Positions 6,838 to 8,167 of a DNA stretch of 8,167 nt are shown in pieces. This stretch comes from an uncultured Rikenellaceae bacterium. GTDB taxonomy: Bacteria > Bacteroidota > Bacteroidia > Bacteroidales > Rikenellaceae. The position numbers and the translations under genes are program-made. The stretch lies in the NCBI GenBank assembly GCA_949284665.1, contig CASDWR010000238.1:1-8167 (forward strand), in the 5' to 3' direction. The stretch's first letter is position 1. Every line of letters begins with the position of its first letter. Under the pieces are notes generated by a model. That model searched no databases, was not told the DNA's origin, and saw only the letters and a list, made by a program, of their open reading frames with translations.

Positions 6838-6870
6838 GAATAAGGAGCGGGTTTTGCCTGCTCCTTATTC
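6838..6870 (-). terminator. strong hairpin after the M14 gene, likely terminator
   Basis: A perfect 11-bp inverted repeat, GAATAAGGAGC (6838-6848) and GCTCCTTATTC (6860-6870), with an 11-base loop that can extend by two more G-C pairs past a bulged T. It starts about 78 bases after the M14 stop and lies before the mrp promoter, the position expected of a terminator. On the minus strand the tract after the GC-rich stem is only TTATTCCGTTATATG, so the T-run is poor. It is nearly symmetric and could act in both directions, or instead protect the 3' end of the mRNA. Confidence 0.6.
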
Positions 6871-6948
6871 ATTGTCGACCATTTCAAATGTGTTGGGAAT
6901 TGTTTTGCCGATAGTTTCCTTCCGGTCGACGAAACTTTTACGGTCGGG

Positions 6949-8167
6949 TTACCGTTTTCCGGCATTCGGGGAATAATCAATCTCCCACTGTCCGACACCG
7001 CCCTTTTTGTGTAGAAAATTCATGGCTGCCCGATGGACTGTCAGTTCGGACGTAAGTATTTTCAAAGGGGTGTGTACAACGGGGGTTCCGTCGTCATAGA
7101 TTCCCGTATAACCGTGGCTGCCATTTTCGATCGTAACGGCGAGAGCTCCGCAATGGAACGACAGGACTGATGTGAGATTCATGTTTCCTGTCCCGATATG
7201 CTCCGTTTTCGGAGTGGTTTCTCTTTCAAGATCGGTAGTTTTGCGAAGCCCGCCGAGAGTCAAATCGGTATGAACCCATCGATAAAAATCTCCCCATACC
7301 TGTTCAAGCATCGGGCTGTATGCTCCAAGGCAGGGACGACATACTTCGATGAAATAGTTGTCCCGTGAGACTCCCGTATGTAGGTTCAACAGAATATCGG
7401 GTTTCTCACGTTGTGCCAAATCGCACAGGATCCGTGTTTCGGGTTGCATCTTTCCAAAGAAATCATCGTGCATGATGTTGTAGCCGTTGTCATTGGGATA
7501 ACTGCCGGGAAATTCGACACGGTCGAAATCGAGTGGGATATACTCTTTGCATGCCGGCCAGCCGATCAGTTTGCCGCCTGTCAGACCGCCTGTGTTTAGA
7601 TATTCGTGCACCAGATTGGCGTCCGGAGCACTTCCTCTGAACTTCTCCATGCGGATGGGAACACGGTCACGGCCGTCGGGATTGCAGATCGGAACCAGAA
7701 CGATCCGATCCAATGTATCCAGCATCGATTCGATATCCGGCCAGGCTGTTCCGTTCAGGTCTTTCCCTGTCTCGAATACCGATATCAGGTTGACGATACC
7801 AACGATTCCTTCCAACTCGAAACCGTGGACGCCTGCTATGGCCATATAAACTTTCTTGTCGCTTTCAGGGCCTCGGAATGAGCTGATTTTGTTGATGCTC
7901 GAAGCGCCTGAATAGGTTGTTGTTCCCGTGCCGTGCCGCGGGGTTCCGTAACTGACGGCAAAAATCGGGCGTCCGCCTGCTGACTTGCCCAGCATTTCGA
8001 CCTCACCTTTGTGAACGTTCTCCTTGATGAAACGGTTCACTTCTTCGGTGGAAGCGATCCAATAGGCCGGAATCTCTGCCGCCTCTTCCAGGTAGGCGGC
8101 AGGGACATCATAAGGAAATTCCGCTTTCCCGTTTTGGGATGAGCAGGCGGTGTTTATGACGACCCAT
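6949..8167 (-). CDS. M14-type zinc carboxypeptidase, probable lipoprotein (5' end cut by window edge)
   Basis: A metallopeptidase of the M14 (carboxypeptidase A-like) superfamily, probably acting on peptides outside the inner membrane; the exact substrate is unknown. The frame is open to the right edge, so 405 residues are visible and the start lies outside. A GTG at 8038-8040 is internal, not the start. Counting from the first complete codon, the edge reads WVVINTAC then SSQNGK, which looks like the end of a lipoprotein signal peptide with the lipidated Cys at residue 8; Asn at -3 is atypical. The zinc site is HGFE (His114, Glu117) in AGVHGFELEG, with the third ligand His263 in LLNLHTG. NPDG (162-165) is the usual M14 motif, and Glu347 in VTIENGSHG is the likely catalytic base. 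The C-terminus is complete, and a hairpin terminator follows about 78 bases on. This gene is visibly more GC-rich than the left half of the window. Confidence 0.85.
   Translation of the reverse strand, partial: WVVINTACSSQNGKAEFPYDVPAAYLEEAAEIPAYWIASTEEVNRFIKENVHKGEVEMLGKSAGGRPIFAVSYGTPRHGTGTTTYSGASSINKISSFRGPESDKKVYMAIAGVHGFELEGIVGIVNLISVFETGKDLNGTAWPDIESMLDTLDRIVLVPICNPDGRDRVPIRMEKFRGSAPDANLVHEYLNTGGLTGGKLIGWPACKEYIPLDFDRVEFPGSYPNDNGYNIMHDDFFGKMQPETRILCDLAQREKPDILLNLHTGVSRDNYFIEVCRPCLGAYSPMLEQVWGDFYRWVHTDLTLGGLRKTTDLERETTPKTEHIGTGNMNLTSVLSFHCGALAVTIENGSHGYTGIYDDGTPVVHTPLKILTSELTVHRAAMNFLHKKGGVGQWEIDYSPNAGKR

Noticed and set aside
6314..6843. Plus-strand open frames opposite mrp
   Set aside because: Two overlapping frames sit opposite a clear P-loop ATPase; they look like composition effects with no independent support.
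6874..6930. GTCGACC / GGTCGAC inverted repeat
   Set aside because: Seven-base arms with a 43-base spacer and no link to a gene feature; likely chance.

Overview
The window looks like a piece of chromosome from a member of the Bacteroidota, most likely Bacteroidales. The evidence is a secreted S46 dipeptidyl-peptidase (a family concentrated in that phylum), two exact copies of the phylum's -7 promoter element TAnnTTTG placed just before genes, A-rich leaders with no Shine-Dalgarno at the visible starts, and an Mrp-type ATPase whose usual CxxC is absent. I cannot name a genus.

All five protein genes lie on the minus strand and read right to left. From the right: a partial M14-type zinc carboxypeptidase, probably a lipoprotein (6949 to the right edge); an Mrp/NBP35/ApbC-family P-loop ATPase (5629-6684); quinolinate synthase nadA (4297-5232); a secreted S46 dipeptidyl-peptidase with a DPP7-like specificity residue (1991-4174); and glutaminyl-tRNA synthetase glnS (188-1867). 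The gaps between genes are about 120 to 400 bases, and promoter motifs or terminator-like hairpins sit in several of them. The genes therefore read as mostly independent housekeeping or nutritional units, not one operon. Nothing indicates a phage, an IS element, CRISPR or a defence system, and I see no tRNA or rRNA gene.

The most interesting signal is in the DNA itself. There are two ParB-type centromere (parS) sequences. One is a perfect 18-bp palindrome at 159-176 just after glnS, whose 16-bp core is TGTTCCACGTGGAACA. The other, at 701-716 inside glnS, matches the classic parS at 14 of 16 positions. They contain the only two CACGTG hexamers I can find in the window. parS sites usually cluster near the replication origin. 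About 5 kb away, the 396-base non-coding gap between mrp and nadA is very AT-rich and carries a cluster of DnaA-box-like 9-mers, T-rich tracts and three copies of GTTGTCAA. Taken together, this suggests an origin-proximal region, with 5233-5628 as a candidate oriC. The parS call is strong; the oriC call is a hypothesis.

Functionally, the S46 and M14 peptidases fit a peptide-using lifestyle. NadA makes the quinolinate for NAD, Mrp is expected to help Fe-S protein maturation (NadA itself needs a [4Fe-4S] cluster), and GlnRS serves translation.
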